53,810 nucleotides of DNA, taken from assembly GCF_002104455.1 (NCBI RefSeq), contig NZ_NBOC01000020.1, positions 1 through 53,810 of the forward strand, in the 5' to 3' direction. Shown piece after piece: positions 24,877 through 31,971 of this stretch. The position numbers and the translations under genes are program-made. This stretch comes from Colwellia chukchiensis (GTDB taxonomy: Bacteria > Pseudomonadota > Gammaproteobacteria > Enterobacterales > Alteromonadaceae). The notes under the pieces are model-generated. The model did no database searches. It saw only the letters and a list, made by a program, of their open reading frames with translations, and was not told the origin of the DNA. Position 1 is the stretch's first letter. Each line of letters opens with the position of its first letter.

Positions 24877-26549
24877 TGGAACTAATGACTAGTCTTGCTC
24901 CAAAGCCTTTAGAGAGCATTCGAAGTTTTATCGTTAGATTATCTAGTGCCAATGATTATGACAGTGTAAAACGTCTTTTTACTGAGCATAAGGGTGATAA
25001 AAACATTTGTATCGAAAGCAGTGATGCTAGCCTTTTGGACTTTGTAAAAAAATTAGTTGATATAGAAGATGTGTCGGTGTTTTCACCGATACATATCGCT
25101 GAAACGAAATCACAATCAAACCGGATAGGCGTAAAACCAATGATGGATACACACCCTCATGTGTGTCCATCATGCCTAGCTGAGAAAAGTTTAACCAATA
25201 CTCAATGGCAACTATATCCGATCACACACTGCCCGAAGCATAATTTGAAGTTAATGACTCATTGCTGTTGTGGTGAAAAATTCAAGTGGGATCAAGAACT
25301 ATTAGAATATGGGTGCAGTAATTGTTTTGCATCTTGGGCTGAAATTGCTCATCAACAAGAACAACAAGTTGCTCCTGATCATGTACTTCATTTCTATCGC
25401 TTAAATGGACAAGCGCAAGCCGATTTTTTAGAAGATCTCTTAACTGCTTGTATGAGAGCTTTAAGACCATACGACTCTGTACATCACGGTATTAAGCAGC
25501 TACCAAAGTGTAACGTTGACTGGACCAAACTGTCTACCCAAGCATATGACATGTTAACTGACAGAAATGTTATTGAGGATTGGTGTCATTCAATGGCGCA
25601 TGTGAGAAGTGATTATGAAGTTTTTGGTAGTAACGCAGTTTTCTATCCACTAATAACGTTGCAGCAAAAGCTGCACCTGAACTGGCTGGTAAACGCTATA
25701 AAGCCAAGCCTTTGCAATGTATCGCCTTTAACCAATTTTCTTCCTTCTCATCAATTTACTAGCTGCAATGCTCGAAATAACTCGGTAACAGATTTAAGCA
25801 TGAAAGCTGCTGATATTAGCCTTATACATCAACTCGACCAGCATGGTTTTTCTCAAATGACAGGCTGTAGTTTAGAGCTAACGAGAAGGATATTTAAAAT
25901 CCCGTCGATTTCATCATTAGCACCCGTAGGTCGTGGACGGTTTAGTTTCATTGATACTACTGACTTTATTAAGCAATCAGTAAAAATAAACTCTGAAAAT
26001 ATTGCAAACACAACACCACTAACTAGTCCAACTGACCTGATGAAAACGTTCACCATGACAACTGATGATTTCATCATGCAAATCTACTTATATGAATTAC
26101 CGATTCACATTAATTCCGCTGCTGAAACACTAGTTGAGGCAATATCAATAAACGAAAAAGTAATTGCCAATCACCTAGAAACTACATATTTAAAAAATGA
26201 GCATTCAATTTCATTAACACGCGCTAAAAACATTTTATGCATTCCTCGTAACCAAGTACTAATGTTAGCTAAACAAGGCGTGCTTGTAGAGCTACCGAGC
26301 ACCAAAAACAAACATATGATTGCTGGTGCTTCAATTGCCCAGTTTCTAGCGAATTACACCTGTATTGAACGTTGGTCAGCTCTAAACAATGCTAGCCGAG
26401 GAAAGGTACTAAGTAGTCTGCATCAAGCAGGGTTCAAAGCAGATATTCCACCATTCATCTTCAAAAAGACACAAGGTTTACAAGACTTTTTAATGGCAAA
26501 GGTTTATACAACATGGGACAAACAAGAGCAGCTTGAATTAGTACTTTAA
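24876..26549 (+). CDS. tniQ: TniQ/TnsD family target-selection protein
   Basis: A 557-residue protein of the TniQ family. The N-terminal domain has a zinc-binding pattern: CPSC (97-100), THCPKH (117-122), HCCCG (129-133) and CSNC (147-150). The long C-terminal half is probably a DNA-binding region, as in TnsD, which recognises a fixed chromosomal site. The GTG start overlaps the tnsC stop, with GGAG 8 bases upstream. It is the only TniQ here and there are no cas genes, so site-specific rather than RNA-guided insertion is expected. Confidence 0.9.
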   Translation: MELMTSLAPKPLESIRSFIVRLSSANDYDSVKRLFTEHKGDKNICIESSDASLLDFVKKLVDIEDVSVFSPIHIAETKSQSNRIGVKPMMDTHPHVCPSCLAEKSLTNTQWQLYPITHCPKHNLKLMTHCCCGEKFKWDQELLEYGCSNCFASWAEIAHQQEQQVAPDHVLHFYRLNGQAQADFLEDLLTACMRALRPYDSVHHGIKQLPKCNVDWTKLSTQAYDMLTDRNVIEDWCHSMAHVRSDYEVFGSNAVFYPLITLQQKLHLNWLVNAIKPSLCNVSPLTNFLPSHQFTSCNARNNSVTDLSMKAADISLIHQLDQHGFSQMTGCSLELTRRIFKIPSISSLAPVGRGRFSFIDTTDFIKQSVKINSENIANTTPLTSPTDLMKTFTMTTDDFIMQIYLYELPIHINSAAETLVEAISINEKVIANHLETTYLKNEHSISLTRAKNILCIPRNQVLMLAKQGVLVELPSTKNKHMIAGASIAQFLANYTCIERWSALNNASRGKVLSSLHQAGFKADIPPFIFKKTQGLQDFLMAKVYTTWDKQEQLELVL

Positions 26550-26721
26550 TAAATATCACAGCTTTACAAAACCTAACAGACCGCAATAAGCTCTTTGCTG
26601 TCATTGACCTTCTATCACTTGATGTATTCTTTGAGATATTAGAAAACATGTATAGAACAATTTATAATATTAACTCCATAAGGAGCTAATAGGCTTAAAT
26701 TTAAGTTAATAGTTTGCCTAT

Positions 26722-27378
26722 TTAGCTTGGTAATATGATAACTCCTAAGCTATCTAGCAGTTGCTCTTGTTGCCAATCACAAATTTTAACCCCATCAAGC
26801 CTTACTCTTCGAATGTTGAGACCATTTAATTCTGTATGTGTTAAGTCGCAGCCTTGCATTTGGAATTGCTCCCAAGCATCTTCTGAAAACTCACTTCGGC
26901 TTAAGTCTGAATTTGTAAGTGAAGCACCTTGAAGATTTGCACCACTCCAGCGGTTTTCAAATAAGTCACATTTCTCAATGCGTACTCCAGCAAAGTTTGC
27001 ATAAGATAAATTACAACCAGTGATGTATGCCGAGCAAAAGTATGCATTACGTGATATTTTATTTTCAAAACTCACTTTAGAAAAATTAGCACCTTTCAAG
27101 TCACATTCCCTGAATTCAATACCTAAGCAATTCGCTCCGATAAAACTAGACATAGATAATCTACACCCCTTAAAGCTGGCATCTCGTAAGTTGGCATAAT
27201 CAAATCGACACCCATCATCGACACCTTGCTCGACAAAGTTGCACTCAATAAATTTGATATCCGTTAGATCAGACCTATTAAAGTTACAGTTATAGAAATT
27301 ACACTGCTTAAAGTGCATATCTTTGAGGTCTTGGTTAGAAAAGTCGTGGTCGATAAAGGTTTTGTTCGTTGTTAGCAT
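26722..27378 (-). CDS. qnr: Qnr pentapeptide-repeat protein, copy 1
   Basis: A 218-residue pentapeptide-repeat protein of the Qnr family, which protects DNA gyrase and topoisomerase IV from quinolones. The length equals QnrA, and long stretches match it from memory: LRDASFKGCRLS, GIEFRECDLKGANFS, YFCSAYI, and the C-terminal dimerisation tail KICDWQQEQLL...LGVIILP. Two interruptions of the repeats at the usual loop positions are present. The start has GGAGG about 7 bases upstream. No LexA box of the type found before qnrB is seen. It is outside an integron. Confidence 0.93.
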   Translation of the reverse strand: MLTTNKTFIDHDFSNQDLKDMHFKQCNFYNCNFNRSDLTDIKFIECNFVEQGVDDGCRFDYANLRDASFKGCRLSMSSFIGANCLGIEFRECDLKGANFSKVSFENKISRNAYFCSAYITGCNLSYANFAGVRIEKCDLFENRWSGANLQGASLTNSDLSRSEFSEDAWEQFQMQGCDLTHTELNGLNIRRVRLDGVKICDWQQEQLLDSLGVIILPS

Positions 27379-27395
27379 AATTGCCCTCCAAGTGA

Positions 27396-27415
27396 TAATT
27401 CGAGAAGATTATCAT
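27396..27415. promoter_or_regulatory. Inverted repeat upstream of qnr copy 1
   Basis: GATAAT and ATTATC arms are separated by 8 bases and lie 18-37 bases before the qnr start, in the probable -10 or leader region. It could be an operator. The same site precedes copy 2. Confidence 0.35.
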
Positions 27416-27705
27416 CAATACACAAAAAAGCCACCAATAAAAACACCTTAATATCAATGACTTAAAACTTCGTTATTTGGGTGCTTAAAGGCACCAAAAT
27501 GAGGTTTAAAGGGCATAAAAACATAAAAATACATGTTACGTTAAAGAATAAACTTTACCATCTTAAATGAAGGGTGAAGGTGGTTACTATTCTTCATTGA
27601 ATCATTAACTATCTATGTAAAGTTAGCTTTTGAAAATCGACTGCAATCGGCACACTTTAAAGTCATAAAAAGACACTCACGTGAATGACCGCTGTGGTGG
27701 CGTAG

Positions 27706-27734
27706 ATGCCAGTTCCTAAATGTAGAACTGGCAT
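27706..27734. repeat. Dyad with 9-base spacer downstream of the recombinase gene
   Basis: Perfect 10-base arms (27706-27715 and 27725-27734) flank a 9-base spacer, 4 bases beyond the end of direct repeat copy 1. It lies just after the stop of the integrase gene and has no T-tract, so a recombination core site is as likely as a terminator. Confidence 0.5.
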
Positions 27735-27738
27735 ATTA

Positions 27739-28362
27739 TTAAGAATCGATACTTTCTGAAATCTCAAGAGCATCATCTACCTCTATCCCTAAATACCTGA
27801 CAGTGCTTTCAAGCTTTCGATGACCTAGCAACAATTGGCACGCTCGTAAATTTTTAGTTTTTTTGTATATCAATGATGGCTTCGTTCTTCTCATCGTATG
27901 AGTTCCATATTGGGTTTGATCTAAACCAATCATGGAAACCCAAGCATCAACAATCCTTCCATACTGACGTGTTGATAGGTGTTCTGATGAATGAATACGA
28001 GATTTGAATAAATAATCATTTGAGCTTAGTTGAAAATTTGTAATTAAACTTTGAACTGAATTACGAGTGTTTTCGGTAAGTTCAAATTGAACTGGTAATC
28101 CTGTCTTTTGTTGAACAATAATAGCCCTCGACTGAATAGTTTTTCCGTGAGCAATATCTCTTATTTTTAGAGTTACTAAATCGCATCCTCTTAACTTACT
28201 ATCAATAGCAAGGTTAAAAAGAGCAAGATCTCTTATATTATTTACTAATTCAAGCCTGATTCGAATTGCCCAAATTTGTTGCAGCTTAAGCGGTAATTTC
28301 TGTCCAACAATTTTGTTTTTATTCCAAGGCTCTGATGGTTTATAAACGGTTAAAGTAAACAT
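27739..28362 (-). CDS. Small tyrosine recombinase
   Basis: A 207-residue recombinase consisting essentially of the catalytic domain. All key residues are present: Arg58, Lys86, His155 and Arg158 (HTMRR), His181 (LLGHRKLES) and Tyr190. The N-terminal core-binding domain of normal integrases is mostly missing, so it is about half the usual size of 350-400 residues. GGAG lies 7 bases before the start but inside an inverted repeat, which may limit translation. It lies between two identical qnr copies and probably moves or amplifies this unit. Confidence 0.85.
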   Translation of the reverse strand: MFTLTVYKPSEPWNKNKIVGQKLPLKLQQIWAIRIRLELVNNIRDLALFNLAIDSKLRGCDLVTLKIRDIAHGKTIQSRAIIVQQKTGLPVQFELTENTRNSVQSLITNFQLSSNDYLFKSRIHSSEHLSTRQYGRIVDAWVSMIGLDQTQYGTHTMRRTKPSLIYKKTKNLRACQLLLGHRKLESTVRYLGIEVDDALEISESIDS

Positions 28363-28365
28363 GAT

Positions 28366-28390
28366 AGTTCTCCGTTATTAAAGGAGAACT
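28366..28390. repeat. Dyad with 9-base spacer upstream of the recombinase gene
   Basis: Perfect 8-base arms AGTTCTCC and GGAGAACT around 9 bases, directly before the integrase start and covering its ribosome site. Either a hairpin that hides the ribosome site or a core recombination site. It mirrors the dyad at 27706-27734 on the other side of the gene. Confidence 0.5.
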
Positions 28391-28412
28391 AAGTATGGTC
28401 TATTGTGAACTT

Positions 28413-29527
28413 TAAGCTCTTTGCTGTCATTGACCTTCTATCACTTGATGTATTCTTTGAGATATTAGAAAACATGTATAGAACAATTTATAATATTAAC
28501 TCCATAAGGAGCTAATAGGCTTAAATTTAAGTTAATAGTTTGCCTATTTAGCTTGGTAATATGATAACTCCTAAGCTATCTAGCAGTTGCTCTTGTTGCC
28601 AATCACAAATTTTAACCCCATCAAGCCTTACTCTTCGAATGTTGAGACCATTTAATTCTGTATGTGTTAAGTCGCAGCCTTGCATTTGGAATTGCTCCCA
28701 AGCATCTTCTGAAAACTCACTTCGGCTTAAGTCTGAATTTGTAAGTGAAGCACCTTGAAGATTTGCACCACTCCAGCGGTTTTCAAATAAGTCACATTTC
28801 TCAATGCGTACTCCAGCAAAGTTTGCATAAGATAAATTACAACCAGTGATGTATGCCGAGCAAAAGTATGCATTACGTGATATTTTATTTTCAAAACTCA
28901 CTTTAGAAAAATTAGCACCTTTCAAGTCACATTCCCTGAATTCAATACCTAAGCAATTCGCTCCGATAAAACTAGACATAGATAATCTACACCCCTTAAA
29001 GCTGGCATCTCGTAAGTTGGCATAATCAAATCGACACCCATCATCGACACCTTGCTCGACAAAGTTGCACTCAATAAATTTGATATCCGTTAGATCAGAC
29101 CTATTAAAGTTACAGTTATAGAAATTACACTGCTTAAAGTGCATATCTTTGAGGTCTTGGTTAGAAAAGTCGTGGTCGATAAAGGTTTTGTTCGTTGTTA
29201 GCATAATTGCCCTCCAAGTGATAATTCGAGAAGATTATCATCAATACACAAAAAAGCCACCAATAAAAACACCTTAATATCAATGACTTAAAACTTCGTT
29301 ATTTGGGTGCTTAAAGGCACCAAAATGAGGTTTAAAGGGCATAAAAACATAAAAATACATGTTACGTTAAAGAATAAACTTTACCATCTTAAATGAAGGG
29401 TGAAGGTGGTTACTATTCTTCATTGAATCATTAACTATCTATGTAAAGTTAGCTTTTGAAAATCGACTGCAATCGGCACACTTTAAAGTCATAAAAAGAC
29501 ACTCACGTGAATGACCGCTGTGGTGGC
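28413..29527. repeat. 1115-bp direct repeat, copy 2 (carries qnr)
   Basis: Second copy of 26587-27701 in the same orientation. Only the 711 bases between the copies (27702-28412), which hold the recombinase, are unique, giving a repeat-int-repeat structure. Confidence 0.93.
28548..29204 (-). CDS. qnr: Qnr pentapeptide-repeat protein, copy 2
   Basis: Same protein as copy 1, 218 of 218 residues, with the same GGAGG ribosome site and the same leader. It lies upstream of the recombinase gene on the same strand. Complete identity means the duplication is very recent or kept uniform by recombination. Two copies should raise the amount of Qnr made. Confidence 0.93.
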   Translation of the reverse strand: MLTTNKTFIDHDFSNQDLKDMHFKQCNFYNCNFNRSDLTDIKFIECNFVEQGVDDGCRFDYANLRDASFKGCRLSMSSFIGANCLGIEFRECDLKGANFSKVSFENKISRNAYFCSAYITGCNLSYANFAGVRIEKCDLFENRWSGANLQGASLTNSDLSRSEFSEDAWEQFQMQGCDLTHTELNGLNIRRVRLDGVKICDWQQEQLLDSLGVIILPS

Positions 29528-29999
29528 TTTTGCGACTGTCAGATTTGATTTAATTCATCACCCATCTAGCAAGATTTAAATCGACGCTTGAATAAAAAGG
29601 CAAGTTAAATGAATATCTGGCTCAACTCCAACATCGGATAGTAATATTCTCGTTATTTATAGATATAAGAGCAATTTTCTCATGATGTTTGACACGAAAA
29701 GCCATAAATAAATTCACTTGCTTGTCTATAGGGTTTATCATCCCTGATCACTCATTCTTGAAATATTCGAAGATCCACAGGGGCTTGATAGCGTCTTTTA
29801 ATGAAATTTGTGCCGTAAAGTACTTTTGTTCAGGCATTACCTTGATAAAATATTGAATTGTTTTGTGTTTTTGTCGCTTTAAAGCGCATGTTGTAGGCGG
29901 ACATTACTAAGACGTCTAGATAATTACCGTTAGCTTTACTATTGAATCCCCGAGTTGTAGTGATTCTATAGTAGCACTTTAACTTCCAAGGTGATTGTC
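29528..29999. other. Transposon right end and flank without a supported gene
   Basis: Contains the right-end repeats (29641-29694) and then about 300 bases with no convincing gene. A 29-codon minus-strand frame (29748-29837) starting MPEQKYFTAQ looks protein-like but lacks a proper ribosome site. The promoter of the toxin-antitoxin pair must lie shortly before 30000. Confidence 0.45.
29641..29694 (-). repeat. Right end of the Tn7-like element
   Basis: Read inward on the minus strand from 29694, the sequence begins TGTCA and contains CATGAGAA. A second site (29660-29646) reads ATAAATAACGAGAAT, close to the left-end ATAAATAATGAGAAT. The inverted orientation relative to the left end supports a transposon boundary. 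Confidence 0.5.
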
Positions 30000-30257
30000 A
30001 TGAGAGTCGAATTAGTTACAACCTTAAAGAGACAAGCTACAAAAATCTTAGCAGAACTCAACACATCTAAAGAGCCAGTACTAATCACAGAGCATGGACA
30101 ACCGTCAGCGTATTTAGTCGATGTAGATGACTTTGAAATGATGCAAAAACGCATGGCTATTTTAGAGGGAATTGCTCTTGGTGAAAAAGCTATACGGGAA
30201 GGCCATGTACTTTCAAACCAGTCAGCTAAAGATCAAATGAAAAAATGGCTGAAATAG
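30000..30257 (+). CDS. Phd/YefM family antitoxin
   Basis: An 85-residue antitoxin. The N-terminal Phd/YefM DNA-binding fold is visible (LVTTLKRQATKILAEL, EPVLITEHGQPSAYLVDVDDFE), with a C-terminal helix that should bind the toxin. The ATG at 30000 is chosen because AAGG lies 8 bases upstream; the frame is open three codons earlier from a GTG. It overlaps the toxin start by 13 bases. The pair is probably autoregulated. Confidence 0.88.
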   Translation: MRVELVTTLKRQATKILAELNTSKEPVLITEHGQPSAYLVDVDDFEMMQKRMAILEGIALGEKAIREGHVLSNQSAKDQMKKWLK

Positions 30258-30541
30258 TTTGGATGGTTCCAGCATTAAATGAGCTTAATGACATCGCAGA
30301 TTACATCTCGGTATCAAACCAATTTGCAGCTGAGAAACTAGTCAATACTATTTTTTCGAAAATAGAGCGAGTAGCAAGTCACTCGGAGTCAGGAAAAGTG
30401 CCTGTTGAAATTCCGGCGTTAAGTTATCGAGAGGTTGTAGTAAACCCTTGTCGAATCTTCTATAAATTTGAGAACGGAAAAATTTTCATATTACACATAA
30501 TGCGTCAAGACCAAGAACTTAGGCGGTTTCTTTTAACTTAG
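30245..30541 (+). CDS. ParE/RelE family toxin
   Basis: A 98-residue toxin of the ParE/RelE fold: a helical N-terminus (ALNELNDIADYIS, AAEKLVNTIFSKIERV), PALSYREVVVNPCRIFYKF, and ILHIMRQDQELRRFL. ParE members poison gyrase and RelE members cut mRNA; the HIMR.DQ end and the preceding YRE.VV strand do not decide between them. It lies next to a transposon that also carries qnr, a gyrase-protecting gene, which would be notable if it is ParE. Confidence 0.88.
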   Translation: MAEIVWMVPALNELNDIADYISVSNQFAAEKLVNTIFSKIERVASHSESGKVPVEIPALSYREVVVNPCRIFYKFENGKIFILHIMRQDQELRRFLLT

Positions 30542-30561
30542 TAAAGCGCCTAAACTACAAG

Positions 30562-30583
30562 AAATATTAGGATACCCAACGTT
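30562..30583 (+). repeat. Short dispersed repeat, copy 1
   Basis: AAATATTAGGATACCCAACGTT; the first 20 bases recur with one change at 31435-31456, and the TACCCAACGTT part again at about 31469-31479. The copies bracket the broken two-TM gene. Confidence 0.55.
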
Positions 30584-30865
30584 TTTTCTAGCAGAGCTTA
30601 ATGCTTTTGCTGCCCACACAGGTAGACAATGGATTAGTGGACATCGACAGCAAGCGTTAATATTCCACTGAAATCACCAAACTAAATAGATTGAAATTCC
30701 TAAGCAACGTCTCGCTGATATTCGTGTGGGTAAAATTGACTGTTTTGTTTCTTTACAAGCTAGATTAGCTTAATAAATTTATAGAGAAGCAAAATTTATA
30801 TCATTGTCTTTGATTGGCGGAGTTATTTATATAATGTATTGTCCTTAAAATACTTGCTTTGTTAT

Positions 30866-30991
30866 TTAGGCTAACAGCTTGTTTCGCTTAACTGTTTTGC
30901 GAAATTCACACTTGTCATGTTGGTCAATACCGTGAATACTAAAAACTAACTTGGCTAAATCAATGTCAACAGCTTTAATTAAAGGCTTATG
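30866..30991 (-). pseudogene. IS110-family transposase remnant (N-terminus only)
   Basis: In one frame the minus strand reads a 41-residue fragment with AVDIDLAKLVFSIHGIDQHD and FRKTVKRNKLLA, the N-terminal DEDD signature of IS110-family transposases (first catalytic Asp in DIDLAK). It then meets a stop. The rest of the about 340-residue protein is absent, so only the first eighth survives. The sequence upstream on this strand would be the 5' noncoding end of the element. Confidence 0.7.
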
Positions 30992-31063
30992 GACTCTCCT
31001 TTAACTGAACGTTTTAACACCTTTCAATATGGCACATAGATGCCGTTTGGTAAGGGAGTCCAT
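30989..31063. repeat. Inverted repeat next to the IS110 remnant
   Basis: Arms ATGGACTC (30989-30996) and GAGTCCAT (31056-31063) enclose 59 bases. It lies where the 5' noncoding region of an IS110 element would be. It may be a relic of that structured region or an unrelated hairpin. Confidence 0.4.
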
Positions 31064-31110
31064 ATCATTCGTTAAAAGTGCCAGAGGGAACTGAGTTGTC
31101 TTTTTATAAT

Positions 31111-31408
31111 ATGAGAATATTAAAGGTAGCGGCGAAAAAGTCATTTCTACATATTTTTTGGCTTGTTGCACTATTGGCTTGTTGCACTAATAGGTATGCC
31201 AATCACCTTCTTTAGAGGTGGTTTAGATTTACCTGAAAAAACGCTATTGTTTGTTGGCCTCCTAATATTCTTTTGGCTATCTTATTTGGGTCTATGCATA
31301 TTTTTTCACCGGATAAGTTTAAAGGACGAAAACAATCGGTTACGCTATCTTGCTAAATCAGAAGCAGAAAGGGGTGAGGAAGTTGGTTCTCACTTGGAGG
31401 GTTGGTGA
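31111..31408 (+). pseudogene. Two-TM membrane protein broken by a 16-bp tandem duplication
   Basis: A frame opening at ATG 31111 (MRILKVAAKKSF) is shifted by an exact tandem copy of 16 bases (31158-31173 and 31174-31189). Removing one copy joins it in frame to the sequence ending at 31408 and gives a protein of about 93 residues with two membrane segments and a charged tail. As it stands, the second half could only be made from TTG codons near 31163 without a ribosome site, or by slippage. Function of the intact protein is unknown. Confidence 0.65.
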
Positions 31409-31434
31409 AAATCAGTACTTCTTACAAGTTTATT

Positions 31435-31480
31435 AAATATTAGGACACCCAACGTTATTCTTTAGCATACCCAACGTTAT
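31435..31480 (+). repeat. Short dispersed repeat, copies 2 and 3
   Basis: Two copies of the CCCAACGTTATT motif, 27 bases apart, the first preceded by the same AAATATTAGGA seen at 30562. They lie between the broken gene and the next small membrane protein. Confidence 0.5.
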
Positions 31481-31514
31481 TTTATGTCTATGTGTTTTTC
31501 GATGGAGTGGATTT

Positions 31515-31724
31515 ATGAGTCATAATCAAAAAGTAGCTTTTTGGAGTATTTTCATAATGTTTGGCGTTGGAGCTACTGCAAGCCTTTATCCTCAGGGGGC
31601 TTTCGATAATATTACATTAGGTGGCTCAATTTTCATGGTGATCTTTTATCTTATTGTTGCCATATTTATTCGAAAGTTTGTCAAATCTAACCCTAAAGAT
31701 ATTGATAAATGGTTTCAAAAGTAA
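31515..31724 (+). CDS. Small two-TM membrane protein
   Basis: A 69-residue protein with membrane segments at about 8-24 and 37-53 and a lysine-rich tail. GGAG lies 7 bases before the ATG. No family is recognised. Its topology resembles that of the broken gene just upstream. Confidence 0.6.
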   Translation: MSHNQKVAFWSIFIMFGVGATASLYPQGAFDNITLGGSIFMVIFYLIVAIFIRKFVKSNPKDIDKWFQK

Positions 31725-31971
31725 GCACATAACACATATGAGCCTTCTCTTCGTCAATAGGCAATAATACCTTTTTTAGTCGCCTGCAGTGACATAGTGA
31801 TTTTGGTCACCTAAATAAAGCGATGATAATTTCTCTCAGCTATTTGCTTGAACACGAATTAGGCAAGGTAAAAATTCTTGACTATACTGGCATTGTTTTC
31901 AATTCATATTATTGACTTCTGCGTTAGATCACTTGGTTTAACGCTGTAATAGTATACAACAAGGTACTATT

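Larger units (their letters stand above)
26587..27701. repeat. 1115-bp direct repeat, copy 1 (carries qnr)
   Basis: This segment is repeated at 28413-29527 with an offset of 1826 bases. The coding part is identical at the protein level, and the flanking noncoding stretches compared base by base showed no difference. It begins 38 bases after the tniQ stop. Confidence 0.93.
7611..29694. mobile_element. Tn7-like transposon with defence and qnr cargo (about 22 kb)
   Basis: The boundaries are proposed from two inverted ends that start TGTCA and share a repeated motif with the core ATGAGAA (left 7611-7735, right 29641-29694). Between the first sites of the two ends 15 of 19 bases agree. Inside are tnsA, tnsB, tnsC and tniQ, the standard core of Tn7-like elements, plus cargo with an AT-rich character. 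Two things do not fit the textbook: no matching 5-bp target duplication is seen (GGAGG on the left, CGAAA on the right), and tnsA faces the cargo while tniQ is nearest an end. A smaller element starting near 21 kb remains possible. Confidence 0.6.
30542..31110. other. Gene-poor strip with decayed mobile DNA
   Basis: No intact gene. It contains a short repeat at 30562, frame-broken coding-like sequence (about 30585-30770) with no recognisable family, an IS110-type transposase fragment on the minus strand (30866-30991) and an inverted repeat (30989/31063). Confidence 0.5.

Noticed and set aside
21376-26549. CRISPR-associated transposon
   Set aside because: No cas genes and no CRISPR-like regularly spaced repeats were found anywhere in the window.
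29748-29837. 29-codon minus-strand frame starting MPEQKYFTAQ next to the transposon right end
   Set aside because: It looks coding-like, but the AAGG is only 2 bases from the ATG and the frame is too short to support; it may be a remnant.
31875-31905. TTGACT-based promoter before the exported protein gene at 31972
   Set aside because: No -10 element lies at an acceptable distance from the TTGACT.
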